The position numbers and the translations under genes were made by a program. Shown here one piece after another: positions 23,449 through 30,979 of a stretch of DNA of 34,055 bases. Within the stretch, counting starts at the first letter, position 1; each line of letters opens with the position of its first letter. Origin of the DNA: Vannielia litorea (GTDB taxonomy: Bacteria; Pseudomonadota; Alphaproteobacteria; Rhodobacterales; Rhodobacteraceae). The notes under the pieces are model-generated. The model was given only the letters and a program-made list of their open reading frames with translations, had not been told where the DNA came from and made no database searches. The stretch covers positions 1-34,055 of the forward strand of contig NZ_QTNQ01000042.1 of assembly GCF_018424695.1 (NCBI RefSeq), read 5' to 3'.

Positions 23449-24297
23449 ATGAAGTGGAGAGGGCGGCGCGGCAGCCGAAACGTGATCGACCGGCGCGGGG
23501 TGAGCGCGGGCAAGGCCGGTGGAATCGGAGGCGTGGGCCTCATCATCGTGCTCGTGGTGGGCTATTTTCTCGGGATCGACGTGACGCCCTTGTTGAACGG
23601 TGGCAGCGTGCCCGTTCAATCGACCGAGCGCCGCGAGTTGAGCCCGCAGGAGCAGGCGGCGGGAGAGTTCGTTTCGGTCGTGTTGGCGGATACGGAGGCG
23701 GTTTGGGGCGAGGTCTTCCCCGAGCAGCTCGGCCGGGAGTATCGCGCGCCGCAGCTCGTGCTCTTTTCTGGCCGCGTGGCCTCGGGGTGCGGCGGGGCGA
23801 GTGCGGCAACAGGGCCGTTCTACTGCCCGTCCGACAGGCGCGCCTATCTCGACACCCAGTTCTTTGCCACGCTCCAGAACCGGCTGGGAGCTGAGGGCGA
23901 TTTTGCCGCCGCCTACGTGGTGGCCCATGAGATCGCCCACCATGTGCAAAACGAGCTGGGCATCCTCGGGCAGGTGAATGAGGCGAAAGCCGCCGCGGGC
24001 GAACGGCGGCGGAACGATTTGAGCGTGCGCACCGAGTTGCAGGCGGATTGTCTGTCTGGCGTCTGGGCCCGGCATGCGCAGGACAGGCTGGGCACCGTGG
24101 AGCCTGGCGACCTGGAGGAGGCGCTCAATGCGGCGCGGCAGATCGGCGACGATGTGCTTCAGCGCAGCGCGGGGCGCACGCCCATGCCGCACACCTTTAC
24201 CCATGGCTCCGCCGATCAGAGGCAAAGCTGGTTCGCCAAGGGCTACGCGCGCGGCGCGATGGAGGATTGCGACACCTTCGGCTCGGGCCAGCTGTGA
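23449..24297 (+). CDS. Membrane-anchored neutral zinc metallopeptidase (YpfJ family)
   Basis: Encodes 282 residues. An N-terminal cytoplasmic stretch with RGSRNVIDRRG, typical of the family, is followed by a transmembrane helix (about 27-43) and a periplasmic catalytic domain. The zinc motif HEIAHH is at 160-165, and the third-ligand region is ELQADCLSG (196-204). ACGxASAATGPFYCPSDRRAYLD-like spacing is seen around residues 113-135, with cysteines 114 and 126. AAGGAG lies six bases before the ATG. The substrate is unknown. Confidence 0.93.
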   Translation: MKWRGRRGSRNVIDRRGVSAGKAGGIGGVGLIIVLVVGYFLGIDVTPLLNGGSVPVQSTERRELSPQEQAAGEFVSVVLADTEAVWGEVFPEQLGREYRAPQLVLFSGRVASGCGGASAATGPFYCPSDRRAYLDTQFFATLQNRLGAEGDFAAAYVVAHEIAHHVQNELGILGQVNEAKAAAGERRRNDLSVRTELQADCLSGVWARHAQDRLGTVEPGDLEEALNAARQIGDDVLQRSAGRTPMPHTFTHGSADQRQSWFAKGYARGAMEDCDTFGSGQL

Positions 24298-24354
24298 CGC
24301 GGGCCACGCGAGCCGTTGACGAGGCAGGGGCCGCAGCTTAGGAAGCGCCTGCTG

Positions 24355-24440
24355 GCCGGTGTGGCGGAATGGTAGACGCAGGGGATTCAAAATCCCCCGA
24401 TGGCAACATCGTGAGAGTTCGAGTCTCTCCACCGGCACCA
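24355..24440 (+). tRNA. tRNA-Leu (CAA anticodon)
   Basis: The acceptor arms GCCGGTG (24355-24361) and CACCGGC (24430-24436) pair fully; discriminator A and CCA are encoded (24437-24440). The anticodon stem GGGGA / TCCCC encloses a 7-base loop with CAA at 24388-24390, which reads UUG leucine codons. The T arm has GTTCGAGTC, and a class II variable arm lies between. All parts of a functional tRNA are present. Confidence 0.97.
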
Positions 24441-24916
24441 GTACTATCAGGTGATGCGGCTTTGACGCCTGCGCCGCGAATAGCACGTCGGCTGGTCCAA
24501 GCCGTTGTCCGACCCTCCTCTTTCGTTTTCGTGCGTTTCGAGCTGCCTGTCTGTGTCGACGGGGTTTCGGCCCCTAGGGCTTCAACCGCTCGGGGGTATG
24601 CACAGAGCCGGGAGAAATAGGGCGAGCCTTTGTCTACGACGCGCAGCCGCGCAGCGTAAGCCCCCAAGCTGGCCGGTTGGCACGCTTTGAGCAAATTGGT
24701 GATTTCCTTGGAGCTCGGCGCGTCTCTCGCCGCAGGGGCAGAGCGTGTGCTTCTGACCGGGAGCACCCGGGACGCTTTCAATTCGAGCAATGGGCCTAGA
24801 AATCGCCTGATTGCGCAAAGCGCTGCTTAATCCATTGCTGGTCATATCGCCTCGAAATGGGTGGCCCGGGCTCCGCTGAACTGACGCGGGGCAGGGCGCA
24901 AGCGAGGTGAAGATCA
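24441..24916. other. Gene-free stretch after tRNA-Leu
   Basis: These 476 bases hold no supported gene. Frames in either direction have no ribosome-binding site and no familiar motifs; one minus-strand frame (24338-24790) runs through the tRNA itself. A short GGGG-TTTCGG-CCCC hairpin lies near 24560. No repeat of the tRNA 3' end was seen, so there is no attachment site for an element here. Confidence 0.5.
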
Positions 24917-25420
24917 ATGTCAAAATTCAAGAAACCCGGCCTTCGCCGGGGCGGTTTCCTGCGCTCTGTTGTCTGGGCCATGATGCTGGGCGGGGTGGCG
25001 CTTTGCACGGCGGGAACGCTGCCGAACGCGCGGGCCGATGCAGCGGGCACGATCGTGGTCGGCAATGACCGGGGCGGCTTTATCAGGGCGCGGCTTCGCG
25101 AGATGCAGCGTATCCGGGCCTCGGGAGATCGGGTGGAGATCCGCGGGCGGGTCTGCTTTTCGACCTGCACGATGTATCTCGGCGCGGAGGACATCTGCGT
25201 TTCCCCGAAGACGACCTTCGGCTTTCACGGCCCGGCAATGGCCATCGGGCGGCTCACGCCCGAGCAGTTCGACTACCTCTCGAAGCTGATTGCGAGCCAC
25301 TATCCCGAGCCGCTGGCCAATTGGTACATGGCAGAGGGGCGCATGCGGACTTCGGGCCTCTACCGGATGAGCGGCAGCGATCTGATCCGGCTGGGCGTGC
25401 CGCGCTGCCAGAACGGGTAG
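24917..25420 (+). CDS. Periplasmic ClpP-like protein (COG3904-like)
   Basis: Encodes 167 residues. Residues 1-40 form a signal sequence with a long Arg/Lys-rich start and a probable cut after ARA. The mature part has the repeating pattern of a ClpP/crotonase-like fold: VEIRGRVCFSTCTMYLGA (73-90) and KTTFGFHGP (98-106). Ser82 in CFSTC is the candidate nucleophile and His104 the candidate base. Cys80, Cys84 and Cys94 could form disulfides. GAGGTGA lies six bases before the ATG. The family assignment is by pattern recall; activity is uncertain. Confidence 0.72.
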   Translation: MSKFKKPGLRRGGFLRSVVWAMMLGGVALCTAGTLPNARADAAGTIVVGNDRGGFIRARLREMQRIRASGDRVEIRGRVCFSTCTMYLGAEDICVSPKTTFGFHGPAMAIGRLTPEQFDYLSKLIASHYPEPLANWYMAEGRMRTSGLYRMSGSDLIRLGVPRCQNG

Positions 25421-25426
25421 GGGCCG

Positions 25427-26857
25427 TTAACCCTTGGCACCCTGCTGCCGGGCGTAGATGTCATCGTATCGCACGATGTCATCTTCGCCCACGTAGCTGC
25501 CTGTCTGCACCTCGATCAGCACCATCGGCACCTTGCCGGGGTTCTCCATGCGGTGCTTCATGCCGAGCGGCACGTAGATGCTCTCGTTCTCGGTCACCAG
25601 GGTGACCTTGTCTTCCACCGTGACCCGGGCTGTGCCCTCAACCACGATCCAGTGCTCGGAGCGGTGAAAGTGGCTCTGCAGGCTAAGGGAGGCACCAGGG
25701 TGCACGTGGATGCGCTTGACCTGGAAGCGCTGGCCAACCACGAGGCTTTCGAACCAGCCCCAGGGGCGGTGATCGACCGGGAATTGCACGGCCTGTTCCG
25801 CGCCCTTTTCCTTCAGAGCGGCAACCGCTGCCTTCACATCCTGGGCGCGGCTCATGTCGGCGACGAGGACGGCATCGTTCATCGCCACGGCCATGACATT
25901 CTTCAGCCCGATGCCGACAACCTCGAGCCGCGCGCTGTCAGACCGCAGGAGTGTGTCTTCGCAGTCGATTGCAGTGGCCTCGCCGGTGGTGACGTTGCCG
26001 CGTTCGTCGGGGGGGCTCTCCCGCCAGACAGCATCCCAGCCGCCCAGGTCCGACCAGGCGCCTGAGAAGGGTACGACCGAGAGGTTGCCCGCCTTCTCCA
26101 TCACGGCGTAGTCGATTGAGATGCTCTCGGCCACGGCCCATGGCTTTGGTGCCAGCCGTAGAAAGCCCAGGTCGGTCTCAGCCTTCTCCACGGCCTCCCC
26201 CACGGGTGCCATGAGGGCGGGGGCATGAGCCTCGAAAGCGGCGACGATATCCTTGGCTGCAAAGAGGAATATCCCGGCGTTCCACAGGAAGTTGCCGGCC
26301 TCCACCATGCTTTGGGCCTGCGCGGCCTGCGGCTTTTCAACAAAGCGCGCCAGCGGCACGGCCTTCTGTGCCTCGGGTGCATCGCCCAACTCGAGGTAGC
26401 CATAAGCGGTTTCGCCATGGGTGGGCGCTATTCCGAAGGTGACAAGCTGGCCGCGCCCAACCGCATCCAGCCCGCGCTGCACCGCCGACCGGAAGGCCGT
26501 GTCATCGGGAATCAGATGATCGGAGGGGGCGACGAGCAGGACGGCCTCGGGGTCGTCCTTCAGGGCATGGAGTGCGGCGGCGAGCACGGCGGGGCCGGTA
26601 TTGCGCCCCTCGGGCTCGATCAGCACCGGCCCCGGGTCGATTCCGACCGCGGCGAGCTGCTCTGTCACGATGAAGCGGAAATCGGAGTTCGTCAGCACCA
26701 TCGGGGCAGAGAACCCGGGCCCGCGCACGCGCTGTGCCGAGGCCTGAAACAGCGTGGTTTCCCCGATGAGCGGAACGAATTGCTTGGGGTAGGACTTTCG
26801 CGAGAGGGGCCAGAGCCGTGTGCCTGACCCACCGCAGAGGATGACTGGAGTAATCAT
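25427..26857 (-). CDS. manC: Mannose-1-phosphate guanylyltransferase / mannose-6-phosphate isomerase
   Basis: Encodes 476 residues, the usual size for bifunctional ManC/CpsB. The N-terminal domain makes GDP-mannose from mannose-1-phosphate and GTP: GGSGTRLWPLSRKSYPKQF at 9-27 and RFVEKP at 171-176. The C-terminal cupin isomerase domain has QSHFHRSEHW at 394-403 and a metal-binding HRMENPG. It supplies GDP-mannose for the adjacent polysaccharide genes. It lies 91 bases downstream of wzc on the same strand and probably shares its transcript. AAGG lies six bases before the ATG. Confidence 0.96.
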   Translation of the reverse strand: MITPVILCGGSGTRLWPLSRKSYPKQFVPLIGETTLFQASAQRVRGPGFSAPMVLTNSDFRFIVTEQLAAVGIDPGPVLIEPEGRNTGPAVLAAALHALKDDPEAVLLVAPSDHLIPDDTAFRSAVQRGLDAVGRGQLVTFGIAPTHGETAYGYLELGDAPEAQKAVPLARFVEKPQAAQAQSMVEAGNFLWNAGIFLFAAKDIVAAFEAHAPALMAPVGEAVEKAETDLGFLRLAPKPWAVAESISIDYAVMEKAGNLSVVPFSGAWSDLGGWDAVWRESPPDERGNVTTGEATAIDCEDTLLRSDSARLEVVGIGLKNVMAVAMNDAVLVADMSRAQDVKAAVAALKEKGAEQAVQFPVDHRPWGWFESLVVGQRFQVKRIHVHPGASLSLQSHFHRSEHWIVVEGTARVTVEDKVTLVTENESIYVPLGMKHRMENPGKVPMVLIEVQTGSYVGEDDIVRYDDIYARQQGAKG

Positions 26858-26948
26858 GGATACCTTGCACGCTTCGTTGTGGTCACGGGTTTAGAACGGC
26901 CACCCCCGGCCCGAAAGTGGCGCCCGCCCGTTTCAGCACCTTGGGTGA

Positions 26949-29096
26949 TCAATTGCTGTAGTATTTTGAGCCATAGGCGCCATATGCGCCGTATTTTCCA
27001 CCATATCCATACCGCCGCATGCCACGCGGGCTGATCTGCGACAACACGAGGCCGGTGATCTTCTGGCCGGATTGGCGGAAGAGGCGCAGGGATTCGGTGA
27101 TCTGGGCGCGCGAGGTGCTGTCCCACTGGACGGTAAAGAGCACCTTGTCGGCCTGTGCGGCGATGATACGCGCATCGGGCACGATCAACACCGGCGGGGT
27201 GTCGATGATGACAGCATCATATTTCTCGCGCATGTCCGAGATGAACTCGCGAAATCTGTTGGACGAGAACAGATCGGCCGCGTTCACATCGGTCTTTTCT
27301 CCCAGCAGCACATCCGCGCCGAAGCCTTCGGGCCGAAAGACGGCGTCTTCCTGGGAGGCACTTCCACTCAGGACGGAGACCAGGCCCTCTCGCGGCGTGC
27401 CGGAGAAATACTGGTGGAGGGTGCGGCGCCGGATGTCACCCTCGATCAGGAGAACTTTCTTGCCGAGGCCGGCGAAGCTCTGTGCGAGTGCGATCGAATT
27501 TGTGGTCTTGCCTTCGCCCGGGATTGCCGAGGTCGAGAGGATGACCTTGGGCGGGCTGTCGATATCGGACAGCACCACCGAGGTTCTCAGGTTGCGATAG
27601 GCCTCGGAGACGTTCGACGTGGGCTTTTCCGACAGGTAGGTCAGGACGCGGTGTCGGCCCTTCACCGGCATTCTGGGAATCTGTCCGATGACGTTCATCC
27701 CGGTTGCCGCTTCAAGATCTTCGGACGTGCGGAAGCTGTTGTTGCGGGCTTCCCGGAACAGAACCAGACCGGAGCCGAGCATCAGGCCGAACAGCAACGA
27801 CATGGCGAGAATGAGAGACCTGCGGGGCTCGGAGGGCTGCAGCGGAATCACCGCGTTGGACAGCACGCGGCTGTCTGCCTGCTGAATGCCCTGCTGGGCC
27901 GACGTCTCCTTCAACCGTCCGAGGAAATATTCGTAGAGGGCGCGGCTTGCCTCGGCCTCTCGCTGGAGTTGCTGCAACTGGATGAGGTCTTCGCCCTGCA
28001 CCTCGATACGGCTGCGCAAATCGCTCTCGGAAGCGCGCAGGGCCTGCAACTGCTGTTCGGTGCGCGACACATCAAGCCGGGCTCGGTCGAGGATTTGCCC
28101 GAACCTTGTGTCGAAAGCTTCAGCCACGGATTCATCTTGCGCGACGCGGGGCAGGAAACGGGTGAGCTGCGGATCTTCAGCCGCTGCCGCGCGCTGTTCG
28201 CGCGTCGATGCGGCTTCGAGGGCTGCGAGCCGCTGCTGTTGCGCCGCCGCGGCTTCCACGGTTCCGGCAATGCGATCGCGCGAGTCCTTGATTTGCCGTT
28301 CGAGCGCTTGTAGGGCTTCGACCGACACAAGCTCGGTGTTTGCGCTGAACTCGGCCAACTGAGCTTCGGCGTCTTCCAGGGCGACGCGCAGTTCGCCGAC
28401 CTGATCCGTGAGCCAGGCGGTGGCCTGCTGGGTTGCTTCGAACTTCACCTCAAGCTGGTTGAGTATGTAGAGCTCGGCGATCATGTCGGCGATCTCCGCG
28501 GCCTTCTGCGGCGCTTCGGATGTCACCTCGATCTGGAAGACGTAGCTGTTGGGCACGTTGCGCACGGAGGTGTACTGCAACAGCGTGTCGACAGTTCTGT
28601 TCAGGTCGCGAGCGGCTTGCGCTTCCGGGGCGTAGGCCACAGCCTCTTCAGGGCCCTGGAGAGCTGTGCGGACAAAGGCTTTCACCTGGCTCAGCATATC
28701 CGGCTCGCGCAGGGCGGTGTTGAACTCCGGGTCATTTACAAGATCCAGCCGCTCGACGACCTTTCGCATGAGCGTGCGCGACTTGAGCACCTCGATTTCG
28801 GAGTTGATCGCCGAGGTGTCCCCCGAGATGCCACCGATAACACTTTCGATGTCGACGACCGATTGCTGTTGTGTTTCGAGGATTACAACGGAGGTCGACC
28901 GATACTGGGGAACCGCCATCACATAGGCATAGTAGCCACCGGCCAGGAGGCAGATCAGCGCAATGAGCGCAATAATGATCTTGCCCCGCCACAGAGTTGC
29001 CAGAAGACGCCCAAGGTCGATAGCGTCTTCATCCGGAGGCGAGGCCTGATGCGTCGGGTTGGACTCCATGCCCGCAAAATCAGATATTTGCTTCAT
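26949..29096 (-). CDS. wzc: Wzc-type polysaccharide co-polymerase with bacterial tyrosine kinase domain
   Basis: Encodes 715 residues (Wzc about 720). An N-terminal Wzz domain with a transmembrane helix at about 39-60 is followed by long periplasmic coiled coils, a second helix at about 425-447 and a cytoplasmic BY-kinase. Walker A is PGEGKTT with Lys530, Walker A' reads VLLIEGDIRRR (Glu in place of the usual first Asp) and Walker B is VIIDTPPV. The C-terminal 20 residues contain seven tyrosines (from RRYGYGGKYG to KYYSN) for autophosphorylation. The start at 29096 is preferred to an upstream ATG at 29270 because the Wzz domain begins just after it. It is divergent from the YjbE-like gene. 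Confidence 0.95.
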   Translation of the reverse strand: MKQISDFAGMESNPTHQASPPDEDAIDLGRLLATLWRGKIIIALIALICLLAGGYYAYVMAVPQYRSTSVVILETQQQSVVDIESVIGGISGDTSAINSEIEVLKSRTLMRKVVERLDLVNDPEFNTALREPDMLSQVKAFVRTALQGPEEAVAYAPEAQAARDLNRTVDTLLQYTSVRNVPNSYVFQIEVTSEAPQKAAEIADMIAELYILNQLEVKFEATQQATAWLTDQVGELRVALEDAEAQLAEFSANTELVSVEALQALERQIKDSRDRIAGTVEAAAAQQQRLAALEAASTREQRAAAAEDPQLTRFLPRVAQDESVAEAFDTRFGQILDRARLDVSRTEQQLQALRASESDLRSRIEVQGEDLIQLQQLQREAEASRALYEYFLGRLKETSAQQGIQQADSRVLSNAVIPLQPSEPRRSLILAMSLLFGLMLGSGLVLFREARNNSFRTSEDLEAATGMNVIGQIPRMPVKGRHRVLTYLSEKPTSNVSEAYRNLRTSVVLSDIDSPPKVILSTSAIPGEGKTTNSIALAQSFAGLGKKVLLIEGDIRRRTLHQYFSGTPREGLVSVLSGSASQEDAVFRPEGFGADVLLGEKTDVNAADLFSSNRFREFISDMREKYDAVIIDTPPVLIVPDARIIAAQADKVLFTVQWDSTSRAQITESLRLFRQSGQKITGLVLSQISPRGMRRYGYGGKYGAYGAYGSKYYSN

Positions 29097-29132
29097 ATTT
29101 GTGAAGAGCCTCCGCTTCGAGCACCTCGCATA

Positions 29133-29157
29133 TGCCAATCTTTCGGGCAGATTGGCA
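29133..29157. promoter_or_regulatory. 9-bp inverted repeat in the wzc leader
   Basis: TGCCAATCT and AGATTGGCA are exact inverted arms separated by seven bases (TTCGGGC). It lies 36 bases upstream of the wzc start in the 208-base divergent gap between wzc and the YjbE-like gene. It could be an operator for a dimeric regulator of both transcripts, or a hairpin in the wzc mRNA leader; the sequence cannot decide. Confidence 0.5.
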
Positions 29158-29304
29158 ATTGTTTGAGACTGAATTTGTCGGGAGAGAAAGGAAAACACCA
29201 GCGTCTGCGTCGGCATCCGCGATTTATCGCCTGCGACGTGGTCGAATCCTTCCGTTTGGAGGGGGGGCATGGTAGGTGTGAAGCGAGTGAATTAGGAGGT
29301 CGCA

Positions 29305-29592
29305 ATGATATCGCGCATTTTTCTCGTAGCACTGGCAGCTTCGGCGATCGCCACGTCCGCCTCCTCACAGGGTGTGACGGTGGTGGACTGCAACGACCCG
29401 GCCAACGAGGGCGTGGCCGAGTGCGCGCCTGCGGAACTTGCCGTGCCGAGCCTTGCTACCAACGCTGCTCCGCTGATCGCCTTGCCGGTCGGCGCCCTTC
29501 TTCTGGGCGGTCTCGGCGGGGGTGGCGGTAGCACCGACGGCACCAACGGCACGACGGGGACCACCAGCACAACCGGCACCACCAACAACTAA
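29305..29592 (+). CDS. YjbE-like small exported protein of the polysaccharide locus
   Basis: Encodes 95 residues with a strong AGGAGGT (29294-29300) four bases before the ATG. It has a signal peptide (1-22, ending ASS), two cysteines (Cys30, Cys41), a hydrophobic segment (LIALPVGALLLGGLGGGGG) and a low-complexity Gly/Thr/Asn tail. This organisation recalls E. coli YjbE, an exported Thr/Gly-rich peptide encoded ahead of yjbF-yjbH. It lies at the head of the divergent arm with wzc on the other side. The function is unknown; the YjbE link rests on composition and context. Confidence 0.72.
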   Translation: MISRIFLVALAASAIATSASSQGVTVVDCNDPANEGVAECAPAELAVPSLATNAAPLIALPVGALLLGGLGGGGGSTDGTNGTTGTTSTTGTTNN

Positions 29593-29594
29593 TT

Positions 29595-29631
29595 CCCCCT
29601 TGTGATCGGCAGGGTCTGCCGACAAGCGGGG
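29595..29631 (+). terminator. Hairpin after the YjbE-like gene
   Basis: A compound stem lies three bases past the stop: CCCC/GGGG, CTTG/CAAG and TCGGCAG/CTGCCGA around a GGT loop, with a small internal bulge. It is followed by AAAATTCTC rather than T residues, so it may give partial termination or stabilise the upstream message. Confidence 0.5.
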
Positions 29632-30039
29632 AAAATTCTCGCGCTTATGGCGTTCTTAGAATTATGTTCTGCGCGCTCAATTCTGGGGTCTTGTTAACCT
29701 TTTGTTAACCTTTTTGATGTGCCGTTTTTTCTGGCATGATTTTTGATTCTGAAAAACCAAAGGGTCTGGCGCCTTTGGCGAATTTTGGGTGAGTCGCTGA
29801 AACGCTTCCTTATTTCAGTAGCCTGTTCTGGTTTCGGCCATTCGCTGCCGGTTGTGCTACTCTGTAGGCACTTCTTCGCAAAGCGCCTAGATTAAAAGCA
29901 GATTGTCATGGAATTGATAAAACAACCTGATTATACGAGTAAAGGTTGCGCATTTTTCGATCACTGCTTTCGACGGTGCGCTTCTGAGATCTAGGGTGGT
30001 GTCAAGACGCTGCAGTCCATGGTCCGTGGGGGATAAGAG
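29632..30039. other. AT-rich intergenic region before the sugar transferase
   Basis: This is the most AT-rich stretch of the locus. It contains the CtrA-type site at 29694 and a hairpin CCAAAGG-GTCTGGCG-CCTTTGG (29757-29778). A 28-codon frame at 29909 lacks a ribosome-binding site. A long 5' leader for the downstream operon, or a separate promoter, is likely to lie here. Confidence 0.45.
29694..29710 (+). promoter_or_regulatory. CtrA binding site, perfect TTAA-N7-TTAA
   Basis: TTAACCTTTTGTTAACC contains two TTAA half-sites with exactly seven bases between and the preferred CC after each. It lies 102 bases past the YjbE-like stop and about 330 bases before the sugar transferase. Since ctrA is encoded at 5812 in this window, direct control of the polysaccharide operon is plausible (inference). 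Confidence 0.65.
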
Positions 30040-30726
30040 TTGAAGTATTCAGATATATCGGGCGCCGAATTTGATGAAGTCATCGGAGGCCCGAAGACCT
30101 CCGTTGGGCGAAAGGGCAGCTATGCACAGCTCGGGAAGCGTGTGTTCGATATAGGGTTTTCCATTGTTCTGTTGCCCTTGATCGCCCCGGTCCTTCTGGT
30201 TCTCGCTGCCTTGGTGCGCCGCGATGGCGGGCCGGCCTTTTTCGGGCACGAGCGGATCGGTCTGGACGGGCGAAGGTTCCGGTGCTGGAAGGTCAGGTCG
30301 ATGGTGCCCGACGCCGAAGAGACCCTCAAGCGGCACCTCCAAGACTGTCCCGCCGCTGCGGCGGAATGGGAAGAGAGCTTCAAGTTGAAGTGCGATCCCC
30401 GGATCACCCGGCTGGGTGACCTGATGCGCAAGACAAGCCTCGATGAATTGCCCCAGATCTGGAACGTGTTGCGTGGCGACATGAGTTTTGTGGGGCCGCG
30501 GCCCATCGTGCGGGAAGAGCTTGCACGATACGGCAGCGAGAAGAACGCATATCTTTCGGTCCGTCCCGGTATCACGGGCCCGTGGCAGGTTCAGGGCCGC
30601 AACGACATATCCTATGCGGATCGGGTCGGGCTGGATACGGCATACGTGAGCAATCTTAGCTTTATGGGCGATCTCAGGTTGATCGCGATGACAATCACGG
30701 TGGTGCTTGCCGCGACAGGCCGGTAG
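30040..30726 (+). CDS. Undecaprenyl-phosphate sugar-1-phosphate transferase (ExoY/WcaJ-like)
   Basis: Encodes 228 residues from a TTG start with GGGGGA six bases upstream. It is a bacterial sugar transferase with a single membrane-dipping helix (39-60) and a cytoplasmic catalytic part: FFGHERIGLDGRRFRCWKVR (67-86), KCDPRITRLGDLMRKTSLDE (117-136, with the Asp135-Glu136 pair) and MSFVGPRPI. It lacks the long N-terminal helices of full WbaP/WcaJ, as in ExoY. It would load the first sugar onto undecaprenyl phosphate. Which sugar cannot be read from the sequence. Confidence 0.93.
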   Translation: MKYSDISGAEFDEVIGGPKTSVGRKGSYAQLGKRVFDIGFSIVLLPLIAPVLLVLAALVRRDGGPAFFGHERIGLDGRRFRCWKVRSMVPDAEETLKRHLQDCPAAAAEWEESFKLKCDPRITRLGDLMRKTSLDELPQIWNVLRGDMSFVGPRPIVREELARYGSEKNAYLSVRPGITGPWQVQGRNDISYADRVGLDTAYVSNLSFMGDLRLIAMTITVVLAATGR

Positions 30727-30979
30727 CGACCGGGCTTCTTGAGTGGGCAAGCAGCATAGCGCCTATGGATGTGCCCGGGCGTTCCTTGCTACCTCAGGCT
30801 GTGTAACAATGGGCATATTCTGCGGAAATTTCTGTGCCGGGGTGGTGGGAAAGTTTGCTGCCAGGATGCAGGCGGTGAGCCGCGGTGGCTGGTTCAGGTC
30901 TCTCGCGCGGGAGGGGCAATCGGAAGTCCGGCGGTCGATAGGCCAAAGCAAACGATCGGGCGAGGGGCGTGAGGGCGCA

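Noticed and set aside
24338..24790. 150-codon frame on the minus strand across tRNA-Leu
   Set aside because: Its end, GGETRTLTMLPSGDFESPAS, is the well-known false translation of a tRNA-Leu gene, and no ribosome-binding site is present.
24441..24916. Possible integrated-element remnant after tRNA-Leu
   Set aside because: No integrase fragment and no repeat of the tRNA 3' end were seen in the flanking sequence.
29097..29270. 58-residue N-terminal extension of Wzc from an ATG at 29270
   Set aside because: The extension has no domain features, runs through the 9-bp inverted repeat, and makes the protein longer than other Wzc proteins.
29909..29995. 28-codon frame in the gap before the sugar transferase
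   Set aside because: No ribosome-binding site before the ATG and no hydrophobic or conserved-looking segment.
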